From the NCBI GenBank assembly GCA_024220525.1, contig JAMYWO010000206.1, forward strand, positions 1 to 64,000: DNA of 64,000 nt, written 5' to 3'. This stretch comes from Cochliopodium minus. Taxonomy: Eukaryota > Discosea > Himatismenida > Cochliopodiidae. Positions 62,369 through 64,000 of the stretch are shown piece after piece. The translations under genes and the position numbers were made by a program. Each line of letters starts with the position of its first letter. Within the stretch, counting starts at the first letter, position 1. The notes under the pieces are model-generated. The model was not told where the DNA came from. It saw only the letters and a list, made by a program, of their open reading frames with translations, and searched no databases.

Positions 62369-63234
62369 ATGAAAAAATTTAACCTATTCAAGAATACAAA
62401 ACTCACTTTTGTTCCCAAAATCAACAAATCCACTTCATATAAAATCAAATCATTCAGCAAAGATAAAGCATTTTCCAATATTTATTTCAACACCCAAAAG
62501 CGCTATTATGAAAACGTGCAAAGAAAAGCCACAACAATTTTATGTATAAGAAAGGAAGATAAAGTGGTAAGTTTGCTTTATAAATAAATAAATCTTAGGA
62601 CCAATATAAATAAAAAATTTTTGTTGTACCTTTAAAATATATATTGCAATCAATAAAATAATGAAATGTATAGGTAATGATAGGTGATGGACAAGTATCC
62701 ATGGGAAATTTTGTTGCAAAGCCAAACGCAGTGAAAATAAGACAATTAAGAGAAGGGATCATCTGTGGGTTCGCTGGGGCAACCGCAGATGCATTCGCAT
62801 TGTTGGATAGATTAGAGAGAAAATTGGATACTTATCCTAATCAGTTATTGAGAGCTTGTGTAGAATTGGCTAAGGATTGGAGAACTGATAAATATTTGAG
62901 AGATTTGCAAGCAACCATGATTGTTACTGATGCGAATGTCACCCTCGAGATCACTGGTAATGGTGATGTTATGGAATCTCACGATGGAATCCTCGCCATT
63001 GGATCTGGTGGTGTTTTTGCATTATCTGCCGCAAGGGCTTTGATGAGGAATTGCAAAGAAATGGATGCTGAACATATTGCAAAGGGTAAATTTTAATTTT
63101 GTAGTGATTAACTTTCTTATTGATAAATATCTATTTTAGAATCTATGAACATTGCTGCTGAACTTTGTATCTATACAAATCATAACTTCACAATCAAAAC
63201 AATTGAAATCAAAAAACCAATTGAAAGCAAATAA
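62369..63234 (+). CDS. hslV: Mitochondrial HslV (ClpQ) threonine protease, 3 exons
   Basis: Exons 62369-62566, 62674-63085 and 63140-63234 give 234 residues. The first 54 residues are a Lys/Ser/Asn-rich mitochondrial presequence. Removal before Thr55 (RKA/TTILC) would expose the N-terminal catalytic threonine used by HslV and proteasome beta subunits. The rest is classic Hsl[77 protein letters not shown] and [15 protein letters not shown]. HslV forms a double hexamer that degrades proteins unfolded by its AAA partner HslU, which is not in this window. Eukaryotic HslV is patchily distributed and derives from the mitochondrial ancestor. Confidence 0.95.
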
Positions 63235-63306
63235 AAGAAATAATTATTTAATTCCAACATATCAAAATTAAATTTAAAATTAAGTTTAGAAAGAAAAGTA
63301 AAAAAT

Positions 63307-64000
63307 CTATTTTTTTCTTCCTCTTTGATGTAAAAACAGGAGTTTGTCATTGATTCCAACTATCTTGGAAAGCTCATTGTGATTTACTCTGACTTCTTTA
63401 TTCTCATTGTAATTTTCTATTTCCTTCCATGCTTTCTATATTAATTATTTATGCTTTTTAATTGGTTAATCAATTAGTGACCTTTTTTGAAATTTTTTCA
63501 AAAGATCCAAGTTGTCTTTCCAAAATGTCAGTCACAAAAGATTTGAAATTTTTGAGAAGGGAGATTGCAGTAAAAGATCCAAGCAAAAAAGCTCTCAACA
63601 ATAATTTAATCTTTTCATCCTCAGTCATCTTTGACTTGTTTTCCCTGTAATATTTTAATAAAACATCGTGTTGATTCATTTCTAATGATTCTATTTGCCA
63701 AAAAAAATAATTTAATTTTTAAAAAATTAAAAATCTAAAGGTTTACTTTGGTATGCAAAGTTGTGCTCAGAAAAATATTTCCTTGCTTCAGGATAGAACA
63801 GACACAAACTTAAAATTTTTTCTTTGCTTTTGGGACTTTTTTTGTGGTAGTAGTAAAGGGAAAGATAATCATCTCTATCTTTGAGATAACGTTGAGTAAG
63901 AGAAGAACTGAACCCATGGAAAAAAAAAGACAAGAATCCTTTCTCAAAGTTTGTCAAACTAGAATCATCATTTTTCAACAAATTTGGTAAATCTTCATTG
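63307..64000 (-). CDS. Unrecognised gene, 3' part only (3 exons visible)
   Basis: Three exons are visible: 63307-63435, 63482-63690 and from 63747 beyond the right edge. The frame joins in phase through each intron and stops at TAG 63307-63309. The visible part is about 195 residues, helical and charged, for example KGFLSFFFHGFSSSLTQRYL, LSLYYYHKKSPKSKEKIL, RENKSKMTEDEKIKLLLRAF and VRVNHNELSKIVGINDKLL, ending QRGRKK. No domain was recognised. It converges with HslV, 72 bases away. Confidence 0.65.

Overview
This window is nuclear DNA from a unicellular eukaryote. The genome is very AT-rich. Almost every gene is split by short spliceosomal introns (about 45-230 nt, mostly GTAA...TAG, very T/A-rich), some exons are only 9-31 nt, and low-complexity proteins carry long Asn runs. 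TAA, TAG and TGA all end convincing genes, so the standard code applies. Proteins with mitochondrial-type N-termini (Fe superoxide dismutase, complex I NDUFS4, processing peptidase, HslV, cytochrome b561) point to aerobic mitochondria. A free-living protist such as a heterolobosean or an amoebozoan would fit, but the sequence alone does not decide the lineage. I saw no virus-like or transposon remains, no CRISPR array and no rRNA or tRNA gene.

Layout. 0-7 kb: the tail of an unknown gene, then on the minus strand a secreted C39-like cysteine peptidase, a mitochondrial bacterial-type cytochrome b561 and a large double WD40/alpha-solenoid coat-like protein. 7-12.5 kb, plus strand: Fe superoxide dismutase, a TM9 (nonaspanin) protein, ARL2 and acyl-CoA-binding protein. 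12.6-21.9 kb: a Rab2-like GTPase with unusual ends, mitochondrial processing peptidase beta, an EGF-type membrane protein, a VOC/glyoxalase-fold protein, NDUFS4, a small MYND protein and a secreted acidic protein. 22-35 kb: the ribosome-biogenesis helicase DDX55/Spb4 and a theta/nu-type family A DNA polymerase, diverging from a 55-bp spacer. 35-44 kb: RING-LON protein, F-box/SPRY protein, and a MORN-ROC-COR-pseudokinase protein that may splice into a four-helix membrane tail. 44-49 kb: arginyl-tRNA synthetase and alkylglycerone-phosphate synthase. 49-59 kb: one gene for a protein of about 3,340 residues, an EF-hand followed by continuous coiled coil with a recent internal duplication. 59-64 kb: an IML2/TTC39 TPR protein, mitochondrial HslV and an unrecognised partial gene.

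Gene models were built by eye from reading frame, splice signals and family motifs. For almost all of them the exon phases close to whole codons, and the exon coordinates are given. There is no operon logic; neighbours are mostly unrelated housekeeping genes. The points most worth a second look are the Rab without C-terminal cysteines, the MORN-ROCO protein and its possible membrane tail, two GC-AG introns with the same donor context, the EF-hand/giant coiled-coil protein, and the double-propeller protein as a possible TSET-type coat subunit.
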